DNA of 64,000 bases, taken from positions 682,001 through 746,000 of the forward strand of contig JBLDXI010000025.1 of NCBI GenBank assembly GCA_047495785.1, read 5' to 3'. The DNA comes from Lepidodermella squamata (lineage: Eukaryota; Gastrotricha). Position 1 is the stretch's first letter. Each line of letters opens with the position of its first letter. The position numbers and the translations under genes are program-made. Of this stretch, positions 10,595 to 19,275 are shown piece by piece. Under the pieces are notes generated by a model. It was not told the DNA's origin. It made no database searches and worked only from the letters and a program-made list of their open reading frames with translations.

Positions 10595-10828
10595 ATGGCG
10601 TCATCTCGCAGAGGACCTAAAAAGGGTTCTGAATACACAGAACACGAGCTTTCAGCTCTTCGAATCATTTCGTGGCACATCGTCAACAAAGGCCTCCCGC
10701 CGACTGTTACTTCCATCTCTACAGCAATCAAAGATCTGAATATAGACTACAACTCTACATTTGGCTCTCTTGAAGAAAAAAATCTTTTGGAAAAAATTAT
10801 CAAACTAGGATCTAGTGGCAATGCGTGA
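10595..10828 (+). CDS. Small E1-encoded protein, unknown function
   Basis: The ATG at 10595 gives 77 residues starting MASSRRGPKKGSEY and containing a likely helical segment 'ELSALRIISWHIVNKG' and 'VTSISTAIKDLNIDY'. A TTTCAG acceptor sits six bases before the ATG, so it could be an internal exon. I do not recognise a family. The basic N-terminus followed by a short helical domain would suit a small DNA-binding or chromatin-type protein, but that is a guess. Confidence 0.4.
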   Translation: MASSRRGPKKGSEYTEHELSALRIISWHIVNKGLPPTVTSISTAIKDLNIDYNSTFGSLEEKNLLEKIIKLGSSGNA

Positions 10829-11019
10829 CTTTTTTCCGCATTCTTCATTTTTTTCTCCCGCATGGCGGAGAAAATCTCTCTTGCGGCTGGAGAAAATTCA
10901 GATCTTTGATTGCTATGAGCCTGATGAAGGTTGTTAACATTTTTTCATCCAAAATGTTTTCATAGCTGTTAGAAAATCTTCATTTAAACGCCATTTAAAC
11001 GCTATCTTTCCCCCATAGA
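10829..11019. other. Spacer within E1
   Basis: Short non-coding spacer with repeated TTTTTCTCCCGCATGGCGGAG-like pyrimidine-rich sequence. It could be an intron or promoter for the following ORF. Confidence 0.3.
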
Positions 11020-11466
11020 ATGCCTAAGGCTTTAATCGAAATTCCTGAATTAATTGCCAATCAGGTGAATTGCGCAGGCTTTCGCGACATTGCTGAGCGA
11101 TTTCAGCTAGATGGCGTTGATATTGCTGGTAACACGCTTGTCCTATCCGGTCAACCTGTGCGGCTTGCGAAGGCCAAGGAGATGGCGCAAATCCGACTCG
11201 TCGTTATGTAACACGCAGCAGCTTCCATTAAGAAGGCTGTGTTCGAATATCGCTATGTCGTAACAGACGAATTAAAGGCGGAAGTGGAGGAGCTCTCCGA
11301 GCCCAAGATTGTGACTGTTGCAATCGACAAGCGCGGCATTGAGTTGACTGGACAATGCGCTGATGTGAATGCTGTCTCGGAAACAGTCGATTTTTTGCTG
11401 GAGTCATGGCAACACCAGTTCAGTGATTCGGGAACGTCAAAAAATTTGTCCGACTACCAGCGTTGA
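11020..11466 (+). pseudogene. E1-encoded two-repeat KH-like ORF interrupted by one stop
   Basis: Two open segments, 11020-11208 and 11239-11466, lie in the same frame, separated by a single TAA at 11209-11211 and nine readable codons. Each segment carries a similar unit: 'VDIAGNTLVLSGQPVRLAKA' in the first and 'VAIDKRGIELTGQCADVNAV' in the second, each preceded by a helix-like stretch. The strand-strand-helix pattern with a central G and a hydrophobic helix resembles KH-type nucleic-acid-binding repeats. I cannot find a plausible intron that removes the stop (the only GT...AG is 25 nt). So the ORF is a nonsense allele, a readthrough case or two proteins. The start follows an acceptor-like CCCATAG. 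Confidence 0.4.
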
Positions 11467-11479
11467 CTGGTAATCAAAG

Positions 11480-12337
11480 AACTCGCGATGAGCTGGGCCG
11501 CTTTGCTGGGAACGGCAGATCACGCCCCAGGCAGAGGCATATATGTATGTTTTGTCGTAATGACTACACAGCGGAGATTTTCGTCGAGAGACATTGCACC
11601 AAGGCGAAGGAGCTGGGCAAGAGCAACGAGGAGTTAAAGAAAGCAGTAGATGACTACTACGCAATTTTGAAGGTATTTTTGTGGAAGCTGCTTTTTTGCT
11701 CTATCTTTTCATATTGATGTAGACATCAGGACGATCTGATACACGATCTGATACTGAGTCGATCACGGGCGATGCCTCGACGATTTCGACGTCAGTGGTC
11801 TCTGTGGTTTCTGTGTCATCCGCTACTACCTCGACAACTTCCATCGCCTCTTCAATTACTATTAATCATTTGGCACAGCTAATCCACAGATATGTTCGAT
11901 TTTCCGAATATTCTCGATTTAGTGGGAAGAATTTCGCTCACAAGGACGTTACAAAAAAGGCGAAGAAATCTTCAACTGATCAACTGATCGACAACGAAGC
12001 AGTGGATCGAATTCTTGACGTGATTGTTGCATTCAAGGTGCAGGATTGCAGCAAATACAAGTATGTGCAGGCCATTATCGATCTGCTTGGGTATTATGTC
12101 AACGAAGAAGCTTCTGTCGAAGAGACGCTGCTTGTCGAAAAGGCGATCGACCGGTGGGATAAGGCTCGCGAAGCCCTTCAGCATGGCCTAGTCAAGGAGC
12201 GAGCCGTCAAGCGAAAACTCGATGAAGACTCGTACGAGAAAGGGCTTTTCCCGAGTATCGGAGAGATCTCCGAGTTTTCTCGCTACGAGGCAATGCAACT
12301 CAGCGATTTTTCGCGTCGTCCGACCCGTGCGGGATAG
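11480..12337 (+). CDS. E1-encoded zinc-finger-like protein with C-terminal helical domain
   Basis: The first exon reads 'RDELGRFAGNGRSRPRQRH', then 'CMFCRNDY...ERHC', a possible CCHC zinc knuckle, then an acidic helix. A 50-nt GT-AG intron (11673-11722) joins in frame to a Ser/Thr-rich linker (about 12 repeats of TS/ST/VS) and a helical domain 'AVDRILDVIVAFKVQDC' and 'ALQHGLVKERAVKRKLDED'. The reading frame ends at 12337, inside the right sub-terminal repeats, as in compact transposons. The 5' boundary is uncertain because no ATG precedes the zinc-finger part; it may be spliced from an upstream E1 exon. No known family was recognised. A zinc finger plus a helical domain would suit the repeat-binding protein of the element. 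Confidence 0.45.
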
Positions 12338-12491
12338 GGTGCGGGATGGACTGCGGGACGTGCGGGATAAAACTGCGGGATGAACTGCGGGACAGGCGGG
12401 ATGGACTGCGGGAACAACTGCGGGATGCTGCGGGATGAGACCAACACGACGCGTCCCGCAGCTTCCCGTACTTGGTGCGGGATGCAAAGTT
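12327..12491. repeat. Right sub-terminal repeats and terminus of E1
   Basis: About a dozen CTGCGGGATG-like words, mostly direct, followed by inverted copies (CGTCCCGCAG) and the terminal inverted repeat ending CAAAGTT. They overlap the 3' end of the preceding ORF by a few codons. Confidence 0.8.
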
Positions 12492-14236
12492 AAATACTAG
12501 ATATCGCGGTCTATCGAATGAGCCCAGGTACACCTTGTAGGCTCGCATGATTAATTTTCTAGAATTAGTTAAAAACTGTAGTTTTTGCTGATTGAGAAGG
12601 CTGGGTGGCAATTTTGGCTTTTGGGTAGTCTCATAAACTGTTCGGCATCATCCACTGAAGAAAATTGGCAATAGGTTTCAAATTTAAATGTCGTTCTTGT
12701 TGCGACGTAAGGGACCGCCAGTGCTAGCGTATATTTCTATATATGATTATACTGCTATATGGCGGTTGTTTACGACTGCGGAGCGGTTGCATCCCAAATT
12801 ACTACTTTCGGTTCAAGAGCTATAAAATTGCCATTAGCTGCGATTGCTTTCTTGTGCTCTTGGACTCTTGAAGAGAATAGAGAAATTCTGCTGCTTCTTC
12901 GCTTATCTTTTCTATGACTTTTCAAAGTTTTCTCCTGCTCTTCTGGAATTCTTCGATTTAAGTTTTCACAGGTAGCAAAAACGAACTGCCGTAAGCCGTT
13001 GCCGTGCATCTTTATTTTCAACGCAACGAAATACTCGAAAATGAACAAAGGAAATGAAACCATGAGAATAATTCAGGAAACTTTGTTTCAACAAATATGG
13101 TGATAACAGGCTGAATATATCGAAATAGCCAGCACTCAGCAATAGTAGAGTAACGACCTTTTACCGGAATTTCGCCAATTTTTCAGTTTCGATTCCCAAT
13201 CAATTACCAATATCCAATCAGCTATAACTGAAGGGGAGACTTCGAGTACAAGTTGTAGTATAATAATCCTATCAACAATGCAGAATTTAAAATTTAATAC
13301 AGCAGCTAATAGGATGTAGGATGCCCTATTTCTACTTTAATAGCTTTAATAGCTACACTACTTTAATTGCAATAAGATGTTAATGAATCATTACCAACTA
13401 GTTTTGAAATTACCCATTCTAAATAGAAAGTTAATCTGATTTCTACGAAAAATTATAAATGATATTCATGAACACTTAATTTTGTTGAAAGTAGATCTCG
13501 TCCCTGGAGGTTAGCGGATAATCTTTGAAGTGTCGCAATTAGGAAACAAGCGATATTTAAAGTTTTCTGAAAGTGTATCACTTTTAACCGAAGTAACAAT
13601 TTTCAAGAAAAGATGACGGCGATACTCCATTGGGTATCTAGCTAACTATATGTAACTAACGATAACTAAATTAACAAGCCACAGAAATGGGAGCGTAAGC
13701 GTTTTCTTCCCTTTCAAAACGAAGAATGTCTACATCTATTGGAGACTAATTAAGCTCCTTAAGTGTTACATTTTAAACCCCAGAGCAGATCAGATTTGTC
13801 TCTAAAAAGCTGCGCTTGCCAAGCAGAACAAATCGCTCCAGTTGCTTCAGAGATCTACCCGTAACTCATCTTGAAGTACGCGCCACTTTTTTGCCTTCAC
13901 TTACTCTGAAACTCTGAGAATTATTTTGCATTCTCGCCAATAGATCGGTTTGAAGTGCCGTAAGCATTCCTGATAGCCCTAATTACAGATAAGATTCCAG
14001 CCAAAATGACCAAGTGGATGCGCTTTGTAAATTATACTTCTGCATGATTGTTTTCTTTGATAACTATTAGTCCGTGGAATTTTGCTCTTGACGTAGTATT
14101 TCATTAGGAGTTTGCCATCCCGATCCCCATCCCAAATGCCCAAACTTGAATGGTGGGTCAGGTTTTGTCGTATACGAATCAAGCCAATCGAGTTGCATAT
14201 CAAGCATTACTCGAATTACTGCGAAATTAGTCAACC
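12492..14236. other. Intergenic, nothing recognised
   Basis: AT-rich sequence without a supported gene. Short ORFs here have no codon structure or homology I recognise. Confidence 0.45.
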
Positions 14237-14294
14237 CAGTGGTTCTCAAACTATTTTCGCTCCCCCTCAGCTGGTGGGGCCGGTGCCCCCCCTG

Positions 14295-14314
14295 CCCCCC
14301 CCCCCCCCCCCCCC
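14295..14314 (+). repeat. Poly-C run of 20
   Basis: An uninterrupted run of twenty C residues inside the hAT-like element, preceded by shorter C runs. Its length may be inexact for technical reasons. Confidence 0.8.
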
Positions 14315-14844
14315 TCAGTTACGCCCCTGCCGCGCGCCTCTATTCTCTCGATAATTGAAGTTTTCGAGTGCACTTTTAAGCGGATTGGTTATTAAATTAG
14401 GGTTTTGAGCAGTGGTTCTTGACTGAATTATTACGCGACCCCTGATTGGTCATTCAACTGAAGTCGCGACCGACCACTCTCAAAAAGTCAAAACGTGAAA
14501 GAAATTTTATGTAATATTTTAGCCAATTAATATTTGGCCTCCAAACTCCAAACCCGTGAATTAATTAACGTTTGCGAGCAAAGCGAGCTTTAGCTGACGA
14601 AATCTTTCTTTTTTCTGAAAATAGGCTAAAAATGCGTTAAAAGTGGGCTTTGAGTGTTTCTCGTCACGACTCTCGCGACCCCAAAACCTTCCGCAACCCT
14701 TTTCAAAATTGCCCGCGACCTTTCAAGTTTCAAGAATGACTGGTTCTGCTCGGGAGTGAAAATGCCATGCGTTGCGTTGGCCATAATTTAATGTAATTAT
14801 GTGAATAAAGCGAGAAAATATTTCGGCTTCGAAAAAACCAAAAT

Positions 14845-14883
14845 GTCAGTTGCATATCATATTGAATATGATATGCAACTGAC
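14845..14883. repeat. Perfect 39-base palindrome
   Basis: Two 19-base arms (GTCAGTTGCATATCATATT and its exact complement) surround one G. It sits inside the hAT-like element and would extrude a stable hairpin. Confidence 0.9.
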
Positions 14884-15544
14884 GTCCAAAAAACAGCTTG
14901 AAGAAATTATGAACCATGGAATCGCTCAATGAAGGATTTCATATTCCTGATTTCATCCTACCTAGAAGCTAATATCGAACAAGAGGCGGTGGTTACTATT
15001 TATTGCTAAAATGTCAAATATCATAATATAAATTGTCGAATTGGAATCAAGATATTAAAACATTTGAAAGTGAATCTGCGAGCGAAGCCAGAAACCTTTA
15101 AGAAAATTGTGGCTATTTATCATTCGGATACATCGAATTTTGCTCACAAATTATGTGAAACCCTGGACTATTCCCCTAGAAAGAGCCGTCCGGCCGCACA
15201 CAATGCAAGAGATAGGCGGACCTCTTCCGGCCGCATGCGGTCGGAAAAACGGGGTTTGAGAACCACTGCGTCAAGCGATTCCGCTTGTAGTTCAGTTTGG
15301 TGCAACAGCTAAACGGCTCATGTTTATCAGAAGTTGAACAGAAAAATATTCGATCGCTTTTTCATGTAACAAAATTTAAGAAGGATATCAAAATATCTGC
15401 GAATGTAGAAGGAACCAAAAAACCGATATTATCAGGCACCCCTCTGACCAATCACGGTATGACTAACCCCTATTTTTGCCTGCGTGCTGTCTGCGTGCTG
15501 TCCACGTGAACCGAGGCTTGCGGCCGTAAACTTTCTCTTCTGAG

Positions 15545-15635
15545 AACATTCTGTTTCGAACCCAGGACCTCTGTGCAACCAGTGTTTCAACAAATGGTTA
15601 TAGCCATGATTCAACTAGACTATACAGAGGTACAG
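15545..15635 (-). repeat. tRNA-like SINE head candidate
   Basis: The minus strand reads an A-box-like TAGTCTAGTTGAATCATGG and, about 45 bases on, a B-box GGGTTCGAAAC. The spacing fits a RNA polymerase III promoter of a tRNA-derived SINE. No closed cloverleaf was seen. Confidence 0.4.
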
Positions 15636-15639
15636 AAAA

Positions 15640-16322
15640 GTATACTTGAGAATGAGCTGTTTTACCCTATGAGTTTACCCTATGGATATTGAGAAAAATC
15701 GATAGAATTATCCTAGACTACGCTTCAAGGGAACGAAGGTGAAATAAGGAAGAATAGGATAAATTTGGTGGATCTTAAGAATTTAGCCATGATATAACGG
15801 AGAAATTTTCTGAAGCGTTTGTGCGTAGTACGCATTCTGGTAGGCGTTGCAACCGCACGGTATCGGATGCGCCGCAATAATGATGCTATTACCGACGAAG
15901 ACAAAGTAGCTTATACCAGTACCAAGTATTTTATTACCAACAGCATGAAAGTACTGCCAAACGAGGTCTCTTACGTCGCAACACGAACGATGTTCTCATC
16001 TAAATGTTGATTTAGAATTTAGAGATAATGTTACATTACACATTACATCTTCTTTATTTCGTTACAAGATTTTAGAACAAAGTATGAGACAAAATCTGTA
16101 CAGTTAACGAAATAAAATTCACTCCGGTGTACCCAGTATGGCTGAAAGAATGATGATGTTCCTCCAACTATACTGAGTGTCGGAGGAGGACCAACGTTAG
16201 TCGATCCTAAATCAGACAAAAATCAAAGTGTCGATGTTGAAAATACTGAAAATTTGATATTATTTTTCGTTCCAAAATTTGAAAATGTGCAAAATGAATT
16301 CATAGTTCAAAAATCAATCATC
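15640..16322. other. Intergenic, nothing recognised
   Basis: Spacer upstream of the retrotransposon remnant on the plus-strand map. No gene was seen. Confidence 0.4.
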
Positions 16323-16775
16323 TGTAATATGTTTCAATTTCGTACGCCACTCAATTCTATTCTGAGCTAATACAGCGGCGTCTTCCCAATTCTCAATATT
16401 AATTTTCTTCAACTGCCTTTTTATGCAGTCTGAATAGCGCAGTTTGGGACGGCCCTTGGGTCTTTGCCACGAATCGTCTGGGGTCTGGGGGGTCCCAATA
16501 CCTAACCTGTTTCAATAGCGATTTCGAGTCTCTGCGCTCTACGTGCCCGTACCATCGTAATTGATTCCTAGCGACCTTTGTTGATAATTTTTGCGTATTA
16601 CATTTTCCCCTAATTTTTTCATTTCGGACCCTATCAGCCAGCCTAATTCCGGTAATGTTCCTGAGCCATTTCATCTGGCAGACATCTGGCCTTCTTTCTT
16701 CTTCACGATTCATCGCCCATCCTTCGGACCCAAACATCACGGTTGGTACTATCACGCCGTCTAGGCGATAATAGA
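16323..16775 (-). pseudogene. Non-LTR retrotransposon remnant (C-terminal part of reverse transcriptase ORF)
   Basis: On the minus strand the frame from about 16775 reads 'VPTVMFGSEGWAMNREEERR', 'WLRNITGIRLADRVRNEKIR' and 'RNQLRWYGHVERRDS'. This is the hallmark post-polymerase region of LINE-type reverse transcriptases (the YGSE.W and LRW.GHV.R.. blocks). After about 16450 the frame shifts, and the usual end ('INIENWEDAAVLAQNRIEWR', stop at about 16323) continues in another frame. The catalytic FADD region and endonuclease are absent, so this is a 5'-truncated, frameshifted dead copy. Confidence 0.85.
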
Positions 16776-17062
16776 GATAATGTTAACAAAGAAAATCACT
16801 TGCTTCGGTAAAATGTAAACATATTCCGGCAGTGCGGCCGTTTGGAGACGCCGAGAGAGTTGCGGCCCGATGGGGACATTTCGGGCCGCCAGAATCGCCG
16901 GTAGTTGAAAACTTTGCGCAGCACTGCTCTAAGATGTTCCGATGACTTCCCAATGCAGAGAAAATGATATGCTACTCGGTGTTACGTGTACTGACATCAA
17001 ACCAAAGACTAAAATAAGTGTAAGGTATAGAGAAGAGAAGAACAAGAGACTTGAAATGCCGC

Positions 17063-17222
17063 CGCTCGGATTAGCTTGCAGCTCAGAGCGAACTCATTAG
17101 GCATGGTGCGTTGCCTAAGATCAAACGAGAACATATTTGCTACTAGAATCAGTCCGAAATTGAAAGCACGGATAGCGCCGAGCAAGTAGTTGAAATTGTC
17201 AGAATTACAGTAGGTCACATCC
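17063..17222 (-). pseudogene. Fragment of a G-type receptor (TM5 region)
   Basis: A minus-strand frame reads 'TYCNSDNFNYLLGAIRAFN' and 'RTMPNEFALSCKLIRAAA'. It differs at only a few positions from receptor G3 (same region at 25.2-25.3 kb), then stops matching abruptly at both ends. It carries loop 2, TM5 and the third inner loop only. It is a partial duplication, closer to G3 than to G1 or G2. Confidence 0.85.
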
Positions 17223-17965
17223 AGTAAAAAACCATGCTAGGACATTAATTTGGTTCATTTTGGCAGCTTTGCGCTGAACATGAAAGGTTTAAGCCGTTTC
17301 AAGTCACCACCCCTTGAAAATCCCCTCCAAGCCATCATGGAGGGTATACAATTTCGAAGTTCATAGTTGATTGTTGTTATTTTAGCAGTGCACCGCGTGC
17401 GGTGCACTTGCGAACCCCCGTGGCGATCGAAAATTTCTGGAAAACGTAAGGGTCCCCCCTGTTGATTTGCACATCTTGGGCTCAAAATGCTCGATTTACC
17501 CCCCTCAGAGCTGGACCTAGTCGGACCATTGTATTTTAGTAATGGTGAATTCGAGAATTGCCAGAAACCAGCGGATGCCAATCAGGCCGAGATGTCGCTG
17601 TCCATCAATTCGGTTGACAAGGGAGCCGCGTCCTCGGTTCTAGGTCGCTCAGTCTCAGTACCTCTCAATCAAAGGGCTGGAAAGTTGTACAGTGTGTCCG
17701 TCAAATAATATGAGCCTAAATATAGCATTTTAATTGCGCCTATTCACGAGTCGTGCACGAGGCAAAAAAACGCAGCACTGAATGATAGTACAGCTATTGT
17801 TGTTCATTGCTGGAATAATATCAATTATTGCTCCGCCAAAATTGGTATTATTTAATCAAGATAAAGAATATTCTTCGGAACGAAAGCATTAGCTTCGGAA
17901 TTTTCACCTGCAAGCTTTTACATTACTAAAGTTTAGGGGACAACGAGTTGCCCTGAATATTCATG
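17223..17965. other. Intergenic, nothing recognised
   Basis: GC-richer spacer with no supported gene. Confidence 0.4.
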
Positions 17966-18309
17966 CAATAAGATCGTGTACCGACAAGTGCGAACTTTTG
18001 TTCGCATTAGTCGCGTCATTTGCGAAAACGACAACTCAGAATAATGTTAGCGTATTTTTCGGAGCGACTCCGAATCAACGGCGACAACTCAGAATGCGAC
18101 AACTCAGAATTATATTAATGCATTTTCTCAGCGACAAATCCGAATTCCTCGCGACAAATCAGAACGCGACAATTTAGTAAATTCGGATTTGTCGCTCAGA
18201 AAAATACGTAAAAATTATTCTCAGTTGTCGCATTCTGATTTTACTGTTCTGATTTGTCGAATTCCCAATTGTCCGTTCTGATTTGTCGTAGAGCCGTTTG
18301 ATCTTATTG
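17966..18309. mobile_element. Foldback element built of GCGACAACTCAGAA-like words, 344 bp
   Basis: The left end CAATAAGATC is inverted at the right end. The interior consists of reiterated GCGACAA[CT]TCAGAA words on the left and their complements (TTCTGATTTGTCG) on the right, so the element folds on itself. The architecture matches the foldback at 5819-6188, but the word is unrelated. A target duplication is not obvious. Confidence 0.6.
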
Positions 18310-19017
18310 GCGCAACAATGTCAACCTAATATCTGGAAAAAAACTAACCATTTAACTGCGATTTATTAGCAAATTTTCTGATCCAATTCGGTTTACTCTG
18401 TTTGTACTAGCCATTGGACGTATTCTTGCGGGTATGTGAAATTCACGTATATAACGGTTAGCCGATAGCGCCCCGGATGCTACACAAATTGGCGAAAGCG
18501 ATATTACCCCTTTATTTCAAAACGCGGAACTTATTTCGAACAGATTCTCAGGTCGTAATGGAAACTGCTTTAGTTGCTTTCATTGCATTTGTTGCATTTG
18601 TTGCATTTTATGCTTCAACGGCAGTAAAATGTCCCGCGGCTGTTGGAGACCCAAGTCGATGGGCAAGTCGATGTACGCGAAAAAGGGGGAAACCGATTCC
18701 AAAAAAGCGGTTTGTATAACTGGCCATGGCCGAATTCAAAATGGCCCTTGCAAAACAGAAAACATATTATTTGACGGACACACTGTAGAACGACACTCAA
18801 CTGATTTGCCATTCTGGAATATTATATTTATATGCGTGAAAATGTGAAATGAATACTTGTTCTTTCAGATCCACTCGCCTTGTTAAATGGAATTATTATT
18901 TTGCAGTAATTTAATACCTATTTCCGTTTCCTGTTGAATGTTGAATCCCACAGGCCTCTGACTACATGACATTTCAACGCTGACATTAGTATGGTACTTC
19001 GCTATTCTCAATACTCA
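18310..19017. other. Intergenic, nothing recognised
   Basis: No supported gene. From 19018 the sequence becomes closely similar to 1822-2035, marking the start of a large duplication. Confidence 0.4.
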
Positions 19018-19275
19018 AAGACTGTAATTGAAGATCACTGCTGTCATAACACTTTTTACGAATTCACCCTGCTTTGAAACTGTGCAGCGACTTGCCTTTG
19101 GCCTTTAAGAAATGTTAATTTTGACGATAATCACTTCTTCTGGACGCTGGCCTATGGCACTTCATGAGTATGAATTTTTGAAAGTAAATCTAGAGATTGA
19201 GTAGTTGAGACCAAGTTTTACGGTTAAAAGGTTAAAAGAAGCGTCAGTTTTATTTTAGATAGTGGGCACGTCAAA

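Larger units (their letters stand above)
7184..12491. mobile_element. Candidate novel 5.3-kb element E1 with TIRs and GC-rich sub-terminal repeats
   Basis: The left end AACTTTGCATCCCGCACCA (7184) is exactly complementary to the right end (12473-12491). Inside both ends lie dense words of the type TGCGGGATG in both orientations: about a dozen in 7190-7362 and about a dozen in 12327-12482. Flanking bases are AAATAT on the left and AAATAC on the right, so the target duplication may be about 6 bp (one mismatch), or just TA if the ends are counted differently. The interior holds at least four short ORFs on the + strand and a second TIR element (8364-10556). None of the ORFs resembles a transposase, integrase or polymerase that I know. 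Sub-terminal word repeats are a feature of hAT, CACTA and similar DNA transposons, where the transposase binds them. Either the enzyme is unfamiliar or the element is non-autonomous with captured genes. Confidence 0.65.
14237..15268. mobile_element. hAT-like non-autonomous element, 1.03 kb
   Basis: The ends are CAGTGGTTCTCAAAC and its exact complement, a terminus widely seen in hAT-family elements. The flanking 8-mers are AGTCAACC (14229-14236) and CGTCAAGC (15269-15276), six of eight matching, as expected for an old 8-bp hAT duplication. The interior holds a second hAT-like end (CAGTGGTTCTTGAC at 14410) with GCGACCCC words up to about 14750, so another related element may be nested. There is no transposase ORF. 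Confidence 0.7.

Noticed and set aside
14112-14358. Proline-rich ORFs around the poly-C tract
   Set aside because: The proline run is just the C run translated, inside a transposon.
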